Below are positions 50,179 through 59,339 of a DNA stretch of 64,000 nt, piece after piece. The DNA comes from Pseudoalteromonas luteoviolacea B = ATCC 29581. Its GTDB lineage: Bacteria > Pseudomonadota > Gammaproteobacteria > Enterobacterales > Alteromonadaceae. Within the stretch, counting starts at the first letter, position 1; each line of letters opens with the position of its first letter. A program made the translations under genes and the position numbers. The stretch lies in contig CAPN01000020.1 of the NCBI GenBank assembly GCA_000333235.1, positions 118,610 through 182,609 of the forward strand, written 5' to 3'. The notes beneath the pieces were generated by a model, which had not been told where the DNA came from, made no database searches, and saw only the letters and a program-made list of their open reading frames with translations.

Positions 50179-51501
50179 ATGCTAAATCGTATTGCCAAAC
50201 CTTTCACCGTATTGGTTGAGCGTTACCTTCCAGATCCATTCATTCTTGTATTACTGCTCAGCGCAATCACCATCGCATCCGCCAGTTTCTTTACTGGAAC
50301 CCCGTTTGTCTCCGTCGTCGAGATCTGGGGAAACGGTCTATGGAATTTACTCAGTTTTGCAATGCAAATGCTGCTCATTTTGTTATGTGGTTACATGTTA
50401 GCCAATACCCCCATTTGTATCAATGCATTAGAGAAATTAGCAAAACTGCCCAAAAGCTCAGGCCAGGCAATAATATGGGTAACTTTAGTGGCCATGTGTG
50501 CAAGCTGGATTAATTGGGGCTTTGGTTTAGTTATTGGCGCACTTTATGCGAAAGCCGTAGCACGTCATGTAGTTACAGACTATCGAGTCCTAATAGCGAG
50601 CAGTTATTCTGGCTTCATCGTGTGGCATGGAGGGCTTTCCGGTTCAGTGCCGCTCACCATTGCCACTGAAAAACACTTTAGTGCAGATCTCATTGGCGTT
50701 TTAAGTACTAGCCAAACTCTATTCAGCAGTTTCAATGTAGCTATCCTTATTACTTTGATGATCGTTTTACCACTGCTCAATCGAGCACTGCTTCCACCAC
50801 CTGCTGAACAAATTCACTTTACGCAACGCTCTCCATCAGACAATCAAACTCATCTTGAAAGTCTTAACAATGCAACGCCATCGGAACGCCTTGAGCACAC
50901 ACCTTGGCTAGGTTATGGCATTGGTGGACTGGGGCTTTTTTACTTAGGTTACTTTTTTATTGCGCGTTCAGGCACGCTGAATCTAAATACAGTGATCGCA
51001 TTGTTTCTATTCCTTGCGATTTTCTTCCACAAAACCGCGCATAGTTTATTAAAAAGCTTAAACGAAGCAATTCAAGGCGGCGCGGGAATTATTATCCAGT
51101 TCCCGTTTTATGCTGGGATCATGGCGGTGATGATACAAACCGGACTCGCTGCGTCTGTCGCACAATGGTTTATTGATATTAGTAATGCGCAAACCCTACC
51201 GGTTTGGAGTTTTCTAAGTGCGGGATTAATTAACGTTTTTGTTCCATCCGGTGGCGGTCAATGGGCAGTGCAAGCACCCATTGTTCTCCCTGCGGCCCTA
51301 AATTTAGAAGCAGATATTTCTCGGGTTGCCATGGCGGTCGCATGGGGCGATGCGTGGACAAATCTGATCCAACCCTTTTGGGCTTTACCAGTACTCGCTA
51401 TTGCAGGGTTACGAGCAAAAGACATTATGGGCTATTGCCTAGTTCAACTGCTCGTTACGGGACTCATTATCACAGGCTTTTTAGCGTTTTGGCCAAACTA
51501 A
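50179..51501 (+). CDS. atoE: Short-chain fatty acid transporter (AtoE family)
   Basis: A membrane protein of 440 residues, the same length as E. coli AtoE, with about eleven hydrophobic segments. Family-specific runs such as MCASWINWGFGLVIGALYAK, FVPSGGGQWAVQAPIVLPAA and WGDAWTNLIQPFWALPVLA are present. It is expected to import acetoacetate/butyrate-type acids. The other ato genes are absent, so the exact substrate is open. I start at ATG 50179; AGGA is about ten bases upstream. Confidence 0.9.
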   Translation: MLNRIAKPFTVLVERYLPDPFILVLLLSAITIASASFFTGTPFVSVVEIWGNGLWNLLSFAMQMLLILLCGYMLANTPICINALEKLAKLPKSSGQAIIWVTLVAMCASWINWGFGLVIGALYAKAVARHVVTDYRVLIASSYSGFIVWHGGLSGSVPLTIATEKHFSADLIGVLSTSQTLFSSFNVAILITLMIVLPLLNRALLPPPAEQIHFTQRSPSDNQTHLESLNNATPSERLEHTPWLGYGIGGLGLFYLGYFFIARSGTLNLNTVIALFLFLAIFFHKTAHSLLKSLNEAIQGGAGIIIQFPFYAGIMAVMIQTGLAASVAQWFIDISNAQTLPVWSFLSAGLINVFVPSGGGQWAVQAPIVLPAALNLEADISRVAMAVAWGDAWTNLIQPFWALPVLAIAGLRAKDIMGYCLVQLLVTGLIITGFLAFWPN

Positions 51502-51543
51502 ACAAGTACAGATGTCTGGCCGTTGAAGCCAGACATTAACACG

Positions 51544-52557
51544 TTAACTCGATAAAATTTTAAGTGGCAAACTCAAGATGGGACTCTCAGAATCTGCAAA
51601 ATGAAAAACCACCCCAAGGTGCCCAACCACAACGAGTAAATACAGTATGGTAGAGACCACTTGCCCATAAGTATCAAGAGGAAGTAAATGAGACGTATTG
51701 CGCATTCGCCATTCAAACACGATTTCTAAAGTACCTAAAAACAAAAACAGCACCAATAACGTCAAACCAAAGGTATAACTGATCCATAGACCGAAAACGA
51801 CCCCAGCTAAACACACACTCAGCCCAACCCATGAACGTGAAGAGAAACTCACGCTTTTGAGCACATGCCCACCGTCAAGCGGCAACATTGGCAACAAATT
51901 AAACAGATTGATTAGTGCACTCAACACCGCAACACCAGCAAAAATCTCTTTTTCAGTGGCGTAATACAAAATAACACCAAGTAAAGAAGTAATCAGACCA
52001 AATGCCGGACCCATAACAGAGATCACCACATCTTGCCAACGTGTCGTGATTTTATCGTCAGATACTGCGAGTCCGCCGACAAATGGAATAAGATAAATGC
52101 CTTTCGTTTTGATCCCAAAATACTGCATTGCCCGCACATGACCATACTCATGTACTATCAAACACAGCACCAACATTAACGCAAACTGCCAACTAAATAA
52201 CCAAGCATATCCAGCAACAGAAGCTCCAGCTAAAGCTGCTTTAACAACTTTCGTGCTCTTAAAGATTTTAAAGCCCAAGGCCAACAAACCAAGCTTACCA
52301 CTGCGAGTTTCTGTCTCTTGATGATTCACTTGTACATCAACTGGTTCTTGACCTTCGATAGTGACGTGTAAATGACCCAAGGATAATTGCTCAACATTAA
52401 AAAACACCCACTGTTCAGCAATTCTACAGCGGTAAACGTTGTCTTGGATTGGCTCGAGTGCAAGTGCCTGCTGATGAAGGAAGATCTGAACAATATCAGT
52501 CGCATTGTACAGAATATGGCATGGCTGATTGCCAATATTTAATTCGATTCGATTCAT
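51544..52557 (-). CDS. Site-2 protease family metalloprotease (M50)
   Basis: An intramembrane zinc protease of 337 residues. A soluble N-terminal region of about 95 residues precedes helices that hold HEYGH (136-140) and the second motif NLLPMLPLDGG (Asp228 as third zinc ligand). It lacks a PDZ domain, so it differs from RseP, although it might act with other envelope proteases. The N-terminal region is not recognised. Its stop is 42 bp from the convergent atoE stop. Confidence 0.85.
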   Translation of the reverse strand: MNRIELNIGNQPCHILYNATDIVQIFLHQQALALEPIQDNVYRCRIAEQWVFFNVEQLSLGHLHVTIEGQEPVDVQVNHQETETRSGKLGLLALGFKIFKSTKVVKAALAGASVAGYAWLFSWQFALMLVLCLIVHEYGHVRAMQYFGIKTKGIYLIPFVGGLAVSDDKITTRWQDVVISVMGPAFGLITSLLGVILYYATEKEIFAGVAVLSALINLFNLLPMLPLDGGHVLKSVSFSSRSWVGLSVCLAGVVFGLWISYTFGLTLLVLFLFLGTLEIVFEWRMRNTSHLLPLDTYGQVVSTILYLLVVVGHLGVVFHFADSESPILSLPLKILSS

Positions 52558-52743
52558 GTCGATTTAACTACGGTAACTTTGTCAGCATTATCGCAACTTG
52601 CATTGCGTTACTCAATCAACAATCAACCGTGACAAGCACAATTTCTGAACTAAACTTATTTATGGGTACGTACATCGAAATTATCTAGAGATGATTATTC
52701 ACCACGCATTCTAAGGCCGACAGGCATCAGCAAGGGAGCGAAA

Positions 52744-53955
52744 ATGAAGGACGGTAAAATTCACGTGATGGTCGTTGATGATTCACCTGCAATTCTTATG
52801 GTGATGCGGGCTATCTTAACCGAATTAAATATTCATGATGTAGCAACTTACAGCTGTGCGCTTGAAGCCCTTGATGCGATTAAACAAGACAAGCAGAATA
52901 TTGATGTTATCTTTACTGATTTAAACATGCCTGATATGGATGGTATGGAGCTCATACGTCAACTCGGCGATATACGATACCCCGGTGGTATTGTCATTAT
53001 TTCAGAAATGGATAAAAAAGTAATTCAACTGGCAGCAAATCTAGCTCGTCATCACAGTACTCGTTTACTTGGAAATATCGTAAAACCCATTCAACTGAAT
53101 GATGTTGCAAAGATGCTTACTAAACTTCATTTAGTGTTTGACCCGATTGATGAAGCCATTAATAGCCCGATCACTGAAAGCCTGTTATTGGAAGCGATTA
53201 GTAATCGCGAAATTACACCGTTTTATCAGCCTAAAATTAATCGTGCAACAAAAAGAATAACAAGCATTGAAGTGCTTGCGAGGATCGTATCGAGCGATTC
53301 CAACCAGTGTATTTTGCCTTCACGTTTTATCGGTCCTGCTGAAGACCTTGATCTAATTAACCTCATCACTTTTCAGCTCTTTGAGAAAGCAACTCTAGAC
53401 TTTCAAGAGTTTAGACAAACGTTGCATGGTGATGTCAAACTTGCGTTTAACCTCTCACCTATACAGCTAGACGATTATGGTTGCCCTGAAAAACTCGCGC
53501 TGATCTTAGAGTTAAACCATTTGAAGCCTGAAAACGTCATTCTGGAAATTACTGAACAGCATCCACTTAACCGTCCACTCCAACTCGAAACATTAAATAG
53601 ATTACGAATGCGAGGATTTGATATTTCACTCGATGATTACGGCACTGGATTTACCAACGTGAATCAACTTAAAACACTGCCTTTAAATGAAATTAAACTT
53701 GACCGCTCTTTGATCTCTCATATCGATACCGATACTTTTTCTCAAGTTATTGTCGATAGTTTAGTCGACATTGCACAAAATGAAGGGATCACACTAGTCG
53801 CTGAAGGCATCGAACGGATCGAAGAGCTTAATTACCTAGAACGTTATAAAAACACAGTGTTAATGCAAGGCTACTTAATTACTCGCCCTAAACCCAAACG
53901 AGAGTTTTTACGATGGACACTGTCGTGGTTAAGAATGATTAATTCCAACCAATAA
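52744..53955 (+). CDS. Response regulator with REC and EAL (c-di-GMP phosphodiesterase) domains
   Basis: A 403-residue soluble regulator. The receiver (about 5-125) has Asp12/Asp13, phosphoacceptor Asp59 (FTDLNMPDMDG) and Lys114. The EAL domain (about 150-395) keeps the metal and catalytic residues: Glu176 in EVL, NLS, EITE, LDDYGTGFTN, IKLDRS and AEGIE. It should therefore hydrolyse c-di-GMP. No histidine kinase lies next to it, so its input comes from elsewhere in the genome. AGGGAG is seven to ten bases before the ATG. Confidence 0.92.
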   Translation: MKDGKIHVMVVDDSPAILMVMRAILTELNIHDVATYSCALEALDAIKQDKQNIDVIFTDLNMPDMDGMELIRQLGDIRYPGGIVIISEMDKKVIQLAANLARHHSTRLLGNIVKPIQLNDVAKMLTKLHLVFDPIDEAINSPITESLLLEAISNREITPFYQPKINRATKRITSIEVLARIVSSDSNQCILPSRFIGPAEDLDLINLITFQLFEKATLDFQEFRQTLHGDVKLAFNLSPIQLDDYGCPEKLALILELNHLKPENVILEITEQHPLNRPLQLETLNRLRMRGFDISLDDYGTGFTNVNQLKTLPLNEIKLDRSLISHIDTDTFSQVIVDSLVDIAQNEGITLVAEGIERIEELNYLERYKNTVLMQGYLITRPKPKREFLRWTLSWLRMINSNQ

Positions 53956-54209
53956 CACACTAGAATTTCGTTAACCTCGACAAGCAAATACAGCCAATCG
54001 ACTTGATGACGCAACTTTGGCAAGAATACACAGGCGTTTAGGCAAGGCATTGATTGCAGCTAATAACTTTGCGCTTATCAACATTAATAGCTCGGCCTAA
54101 CCACCAATAAACCTTGCCATTAGGGAGTATTCGCCACTAATCGCATTACGACAAGCACGACGATGTTTCGTGATATAGTCGTTTGAATTTACCTACATTG
54201 GGCTCAAGC

Positions 54210-56666
54210 ATGAAACTTAAAACGACTCTATCGCTTATCGGTTGTTTGTTGTCTTTACCGCTGCAGGCTGTTGAGATTGACAAGAAACATATTGATTTTA
54301 TCGGTTCATTTTCTGAAGGTGGACAGCTTAAACCGTTTGAAATGCCACATCGTAATACCGTTCTTGATGGTTTTGCTGATACTTTAAGTCATAACAATCA
54401 GGTAACGGTTGCCGGTAAAGCATACACTTGGAAACCACTAAGTAAGATTAATGGATTAACACTAGATGGCTTTCAAGCACTTCGTTACACCTTTGCAACA
54501 AGCCGATTCACTCAAGGCCTACTAGAACTAAAGGGCTCAGAGAAAACGACGATTTATCTAAATGGTGTGCGAGTCAGCGATAATAACAAACTAGAACTCG
54601 CCGTACCCAAAGGGCACCATGAAGTATTAATTATGACCGAGCAAGTTCCCAATTGGGCTGAACTTGCTCTGGACTTTAAAGGCACCGCAGAGCACGATGT
54701 ACTCAATCCTATTTCAACAACCACGCCGAAGCCATTAAACGCAAAACAGCTTTTCGATGCACCCACGGTTAGTAGCGTGTCTATTTCACCATCTGCAAAC
54801 TATTACGCTGTTACAACCACACATTATCAGGATGATAATGGCAACAGCGCCATGTCTGACACCGTAATTTACGACGAACAAGATAAGGTTATTTATCGCA
54901 TACAAGATCAAAGCGCTAGCGCCTTAATTTGGTCGCCAAATAAGCATATTGTTGCTTTTATTCGTGATAAAAAACTGACTTTGCTGGATTTAGACACCCT
55001 TAGCGAAACCAACTTACCTCATGTATTTGAACAAACTAGCCAATGGCAGTTTCTAGACGAAAACACCTTAATTTTCGGCTGGTCGCGCAGCACTGACGAC
55101 AAAGACAGCGTCACTAAGCATTATCGCGGTTTGGAAGATCGCTGGTCTTACTTTAGACAAAATCAACAAATTTACGCGTTGGATATCAGTAGCGGGTTGA
55201 TCCGAACAATCACCAAAGGCAAAGTAAGCACGTCTATTGAAGACATCAGCAAGGTTCGTAATAGCGTGTTAATTAGCCGAAACCCGAGTGATTACGCTGC
55301 GCCACCTCACATGATAAGCGAACTCAGTGAAGTAAATTTAAGCACTTTAGAAGAGTCAAAACTTGGTCAGTTTCGCACATTTAATCAAGCAAAATACGCT
55401 AAAGAAGGACTTTATGTGGTTGCTGGGCCTGATTTTTATAATGGCCTAGGACGAACGATCGATGAGGGTCTGCTTGCTAACAATTACGACGGACAGCTTT
55501 ACTTTCTTTCGTTTGACGGAAAATCAGCTACACCACTGAGTAAAGAGTTTGATCCGGCTATCTCAACAATACACGTTACTGCAACCGGGGATGCGATTGT
55601 AAAAGTGACTGAAAAAGATACTCAGCCTCTTTATCGATTTGAACGCTCAAAGCAACGTTTTATCAAACTGAAAACAGGTTTCGATGTAACCGATGACTTT
55701 ACCGTTTCATCATCGCGAGCGCCTGTCATTCTAGCCGCAGGTTCAACAGCAACGAGTCCACAAAGGTTGGTCACTTTAGCGATTGAAAAAAACCGTGCTA
55801 AAACCCTATGGGATTCTATGCCACTTGCCTACTCAAATACACGCATTGCAGAACTAGATGAATTTAATTTCAAAAATACAGACGGAGTTGAAATTCATGG
55901 CCGAGTATATTTACCAACGGATCTTGATAAAACGAAAAAATACCCTGCGTTAGTCTATTATTACGGTGGTACATCGCCAGTCACTCGTGCATTTACAGGA
56001 CGATATCCATTTAACTACTGGGCAGCACAAGGTTACGTGGTTTATGTGTTACAACCAACCGGCGCAACAGGTTTCGGTCAAGCGTTTTCAGCAGCTCATG
56101 TGAATGCATGGGGTGAAAAAACGGCTTCTGATATTATTCAAGGTACACAAGCATTTTTAAAACACTATTCTTTCGTCGATGAAAAGAAAGTCGGTAATTT
56201 AGGTGCATCTTATGGCGGCTTTATGACTATGCTACTTGCAACCAAAACAGACCTCTTTAGCGCATCGATTGCCCATGCTGGGATCTCAAACATCACCTCA
56301 TATTGGGGACAAGGTTGGTGGGGTTATCTTTATTCTGGTGAAGCATCAAAAAACAGCTTTCCGTGGAATAACCCCACTCTTTATTCCAACCACAGTCCGG
56401 TGTTCCATGCAGATAAAGTAAAAACGCCGCTGTTGCTTATCCATGGTGATGCAGATACTAACGTCCCTCCTGGCGAAAGCCACAATATGTACACAGCACT
56501 TAAACTACTGGGACAAGATGTCGAACTAGTCGAGTTTAAAGGCGCAGATCATCAGATATTTGCTCGAGAACGCCGATTTAAATGGTGGGATACTATGCTC
56601 GCCTATTTTGACAAGCAACTAAAAGATGAACCACAGTGGTGGAATAAGCTGTATCCAGAACAATAA
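54210..56666 (+). CDS. S9 family prolyl oligopeptidase (acylaminoacyl-peptidase-like), secreted
   Basis: An 818-residue peptidase with a signal peptide (MKLKTTLSLIGCLLSLPLQA), a beta-propeller region (about 170-540) and a C-terminal alpha/beta-hydrolase domain. The triad is Ser667 in GASYGG, Asp749 in GDADTNVP and His781 in GADHQ. It is likely periplasmic and cleaves oligopeptides. The ATG at 54210 directly precedes the signal peptide; the frame extends to a TTG nine codons earlier. A terminator follows. Confidence 0.92.
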   Translation: MKLKTTLSLIGCLLSLPLQAVEIDKKHIDFIGSFSEGGQLKPFEMPHRNTVLDGFADTLSHNNQVTVAGKAYTWKPLSKINGLTLDGFQALRYTFATSRFTQGLLELKGSEKTTIYLNGVRVSDNNKLELAVPKGHHEVLIMTEQVPNWAELALDFKGTAEHDVLNPISTTTPKPLNAKQLFDAPTVSSVSISPSANYYAVTTTHYQDDNGNSAMSDTVIYDEQDKVIYRIQDQSASALIWSPNKHIVAFIRDKKLTLLDLDTLSETNLPHVFEQTSQWQFLDENTLIFGWSRSTDDKDSVTKHYRGLEDRWSYFRQNQQIYALDISSGLIRTITKGKVSTSIEDISKVRNSVLISRNPSDYAAPPHMISELSEVNLSTLEESKLGQFRTFNQAKYAKEGLYVVAGPDFYNGLGRTIDEGLLANNYDGQLYFLSFDGKSATPLSKEFDPAISTIHVTATGDAIVKVTEKDTQPLYRFERSKQRFIKLKTGFDVTDDFTVSSSRAPVILAAGSTATSPQRLVTLAIEKNRAKTLWDSMPLAYSNTRIAELDEFNFKNTDGVEIHGRVYLPTDLDKTKKYPALVYYYGGTSPVTRAFTGRYPFNYWAAQGYVVYVLQPTGATGFGQAFSAAHVNAWGEKTASDIIQGTQAFLKHYSFVDEKKVGNLGASYGGFMTMLLATKTDLFSASIAHAGISNITSYWGQGWWGYLYSGEASKNSFPWNNPTLYSNHSPVFHADKVKTPLLLIHGDADTNVPPGESHNMYTALKLLGQDVELVEFKGADHQIFARERRFKWWDTMLAYFDKQLKDEPQWWNKLYPEQ

Positions 56667-56679
56667 AACTGGTCAAATT

Positions 56680-56704
56680 CAAGGAGCTTCGGCTCCTTTT
56701 ATCT
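56680..56704 (+). terminator. Rho-independent terminator after the S9 peptidase
   Basis: AAGGAGC-TTC-GGCTCCTTTT, a compact stem with a T-run, starts 14 bases past the stop codon. Confidence 0.88.
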
Positions 56705-56835
56705 GTGTTATTGCTCTTTTTCGATGAACCTTAAGTTAAATACACGAAAATTTACAAAGAATTAATAGAGTTACCCTTCTCACTTCGCTTTTTACGATGC
56801 TAATATAAGAATAATGTTAAAGCACTGGATTGACT

Positions 56836-57549
56836 ATGGCCATCCACGTCTTGTTAGTCGAAGACGACGAACTATTAGTAAAACGGATCCAAACCCATTT
56901 CCACAATACCGAGTTTTTTATCTCAGTTGATGAAACAGGCGCAAATGCGTTGGCAATGGTAAAAAAAAGTACAATCGATAACAATCCTATTCGCTTGGCT
57001 ATTGTGGATGTCGTGCTTCCTAAACGAGATGGTTTAGAACTCGCCCATGAGTTGAATACCCTAACGAATGTCGGTGTCATTGTTTTGTCGAGTCGCGATT
57101 CACAAGCGGATCGAATTGCAGGCTTAGCGCAAGGTGCCGACGATTACATTTGCAAGCCCGTCGACCTGATGGAACTCGAATTACGCATGCGCGCAGTCTA
57201 TAAGCGCTTGGCGAACCAATTTGAGCAAAGTGCCGATGACAATGAAGAAGAATTTATTGAATACGCAGATTTTAAACTGCATCCCGATAACCGAACCTTA
57301 ATTAATCCGCAAGGCATTGAATCTAGACTCACCGAAGCAGAACATAAAGTATTAATTTGTCTCATTGCCAATGCCGGAAAAGCGACCTCTCGTGAGAAAA
57401 TATCCGAAGACATTGGACAGATCGATTGGAGTCCAAACGACAGAACAGTGGATGTCTTGATTGGTCGATTACGTAAAAAACTCGGCGATGAAAAAGAGCA
57501 AAAGCGCATTGTCACGGTTCGCGGCAAAGGCTATATGCTGTCAACGTAA
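56836..57549 (+). CDS. OmpR/PhoB-type response regulator (no adjacent kinase)
   Basis: A 237-residue two-domain regulator. The receiver has Asp10/Asp11, phosphoacceptor Asp58 (LAIVDVVLPKRDG) and Lys107 (YICKPVD). The winged-helix domain (about 140-235) contains LTEAEHKVLICLIANAGK and VDVLIGRLRKKLGDE and ends VRGKGYMLST. No histidine kinase is adjacent on either side, so it is an orphan regulator here. I choose ATG at 56836 and not the TTG two codons before it. Confidence 0.92.
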   Translation: MAIHVLLVEDDELLVKRIQTHFHNTEFFISVDETGANALAMVKKSTIDNNPIRLAIVDVVLPKRDGLELAHELNTLTNVGVIVLSSRDSQADRIAGLAQGADDYICKPVDLMELELRMRAVYKRLANQFEQSADDNEEEFIEYADFKLHPDNRTLINPQGIESRLTEAEHKVLICLIANAGKATSREKISEDIGQIDWSPNDRTVDVLIGRLRKKLGDEKEQKRIVTVRGKGYMLST

Positions 57550-57895
57550 TTGCATTGGTGCGACGCTGACTTTTTAGTTCTGATTGAAGAAGGTTGGGCT
57601 CCATAAGACAGACGGCCATGTGTAAATGGTGGACGTTAATAATGGCCCTACCTATGTACAAAAAGCAACCTATTACCTCGTACTATTTACCACCTCATTC
57701 TACTAATTTATCGCGTATTACGATACATGAGACAACAACCAAAAATGCTTTGAAGCTAAGCTAGCAAGTTTAGCTGTGCGTATCCACGTCAAGCTCGTGA
57801 ATAAAAGGCTAGATACCGGAGCATCGCTTCGCTCGTCTGGCAGGATTACGGTTTTAGATTGATAGGTCTGAAATGGGCGAGAAGCCGAAATGTAA
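57550..57895. other. Gap after the orphan regulator, no clear gene; REP-like stretch
   Basis: The 346 bases hold no gene I can support. A 48-codon frame (57618-57764, MCKWWTLIMALPMYKKQPIT...) lacks a good ribosome-binding site. Between 57811 and 57851 ATACCGGAGCATCGCTTCGC and the bases after it look like a REP-type short palindrome. The tandem array begins at 57896. Confidence 0.4.
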
Positions 57896-58461
57896 TTTGG
57901 CGAAAGTTTACCCTTCGCTTGGTATTCGTCATTGCAATGTCACTTAGAATGCGAGCCATAAAGACTCGCCTACATGAGACCGGTTTGAGCGAAAAGCAGA
58001 CTCGTAATTGGTAGGCGAAGGTTTACCCTTCGCTTGGTATTCCTCATTGCAATGTCTCTTAGAATGCGAGCCATAAAGACTCGCCTACATGAGACCTGTT
58101 TGAGCGAAAAGCCAATCTTTGATTAGTAGGCGAAGGTTTACTCTTCGCTTGGTATTCCTCATTGCAATGTCTCTTAGAATGCGAGCCATAAAGACTCTCC
58201 TACATGAGACCTGTTTGAGCGAATTGCAGACTCGTGATTGGTAGGCGAAGGTTTACCCTTCGCTTGGTATTCCTCATTGCAATGTCTCTTAGAATGCGAG
58301 CCATAAAGACTCGCCTACATGAGACCGGTTTGAGCGAAAAGCAGACTCGTAATTGGTAGGCGAAGGTTTACCCTTCGCTTGGTATTCCTCATTGCAATGT
58401 CTCTTAGAATGCGAGCCATAAAGACTCGCCTACATGAGACCTGTTTGAGCGAAAAGCAGAC
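57896..58461 (+). repeat. Five tandem copies of a 115-bp hairpin-rich unit
   Basis: Copies begin at 57896, 58011, 58126, 58241 and 58356, spaced by exactly 115 bases; the fifth is complete to 58461. The first is the most diverged (TTTGGCGAAAG in place of GTAGGCGAAG). Each unit starts with the hairpin GCGAAGG-TTTAC-CCTTCGC, contains GCGAG...CTCGC, and is bounded by GTAGGCGA and TCGCCTAC, so a whole unit can fold as a long branched stem. No coding potential is evident. Repeats of this type recur in marine gammaproteobacteria, from memory. Confidence 0.95.
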
Positions 58462-58543
58462 GGTCGGCTTAACACATTTTTGGATAGAAATGAGTTACAG
58501 CCGAAAAGATGGTTCTGTGCCAATAGCGGTATTCAACGACTCA

Positions 58544-58867
58544 TTATATGCCGTAGTTGGCATCAATTAATTGTCCCATGACGATATTAGATACGTTGTT
58601 ATGTAAACTAAGCCAATTATTGATTGCAGCAATATCATCATTTGTTGCGGAATCATAGCGGCCATTCGCGCACAGCATACCTTCGAAGTTAATTTTGTCT
58701 CCGCAACCACAAAAATATAAATTCCTCTCTGAAATAAACTCTAAGAAATCATCAAAAAATTGGTCAAATCTAGCTTCATCCATGTTGATAAGATCGCATG
58801 AAAATTCAAATCCATCGATTGCAAATTCTTCTAAAAAAAGTTTCTTGCGTAATCTTCGACTTCTCAT
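58544..58867 (-). CDS. yggL: YggL family protein (50S ribosome-binding, DUF469)
   Basis: A 107-residue protein starting MRSRRLRKKLFLEEFAIDGF, close to the RSRRLRKKMHIDEF start of E. coli YggL. The middle DQFFDDFLEFI and the GMLCANGRYDSATNDDIAAI region also correspond. E. coli YggL is a small acidic protein reported to bind the large ribosomal subunit. Identity is moderate, so it is a diverged member or second paralogue. AGGAG lies about 13 bases upstream. It is flanked on both sides by the GTAGGCGA hairpin repeat. Confidence 0.78.
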   Translation of the reverse strand: MRSRRLRKKLFLEEFAIDGFEFSCDLINMDEARFDQFFDDFLEFISERNLYFCGCGDKINFEGMLCANGRYDSATNDDIAAINNWLSLHNNVSNIVMGQLIDANYGI

Positions 58868-59339
58868 TATTTCATTTATCTCCTAGGCATATAACAATCT
58901 TAATCTACGAGCGATTGGGTTGTTTTTCTGCCTTAACTCGTCTCGTTTTCAATCATTGCACACTTTTATCATCTATCCTAACTAAATGCTAATACTACGC
59001 TTTACATTCGAAAGGGGCATGTCTTCGGGCAACAATGACCAGAATACTTGATTTCCTGACTATACACGAAACTTGTAAATGGACAGCCCTTAATGAAGCA
59101 AGTGAAGAGCAGCTTCTTGATTGAGACCCTAACTCTAACTCGTTTTGGGGCAAAAGTAAGTTAGATCCGTACGTCTGAAAATGGCACAAAGTACTTCTTT
59201 AAAAAGCGAGGGGTGAACCCTCGCCTACAGTGCGAAATACGTATTACCTAAGTCTGCTATTGGCACATTACCGACGACCAGATTTGATTGAGTACCGTTA
59301 ATCAAACCAGGCCTTGTTAGACAAAAGAGTGAATACTTT
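58868..59339. other. 472-bp gap between yggL and comM, lone inverted repeat hairpin
   Basis: No firm gene. A 29-codon plus-strand frame at 59035-59124 (MTRILDFLTIHETCKWTALN...) is protein-like but has no good ribosome-binding site. Its end is followed by GC-poor sequence and by the inverted hairpin copy at 59201-59228. It may be gene debris. Confidence 0.35.
59201..59228 (-). repeat. Single inverted copy of the array hairpin
   Basis: Read on the minus strand, GTAGGCGAGGGTTCACCCCT and then CGCTTTTT match the GTAGGCGAAGGTTTACCCTTCGCTT start of the 115-bp unit, with compensating changes in the stem (GCGAGGG-TTCA-CCCTCGC). Confidence 0.7.

Noticed and set aside
53956..54209. Possible repeat in the gap before the S9 peptidase
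   Set aside because: Short GGCAAGG/CCTTGCC complementarity exists but I could not find a second copy or a convincing stem.
57896..58461. CRISPR array or integron attC series
   Set aside because: Unit conservation runs through the full 115 bases with no repeat/variable-spacer division, no cas genes, and no RYYYAAC/GTTRRRY core sites or integrase.
58379..58570. 63-residue plus-strand frame ending the 115-bp array
   Set aside because: It starts inside a repeat unit and runs antisense into the YggL-like gene; the other array copies do not keep the frame open.
59035..59124. 29-codon frame (MTRILDFLTIHETCKWTALN...)
   Set aside because: Protein-like composition but no ribosome-binding site and no partner gene; kept only as a remark on the gap.
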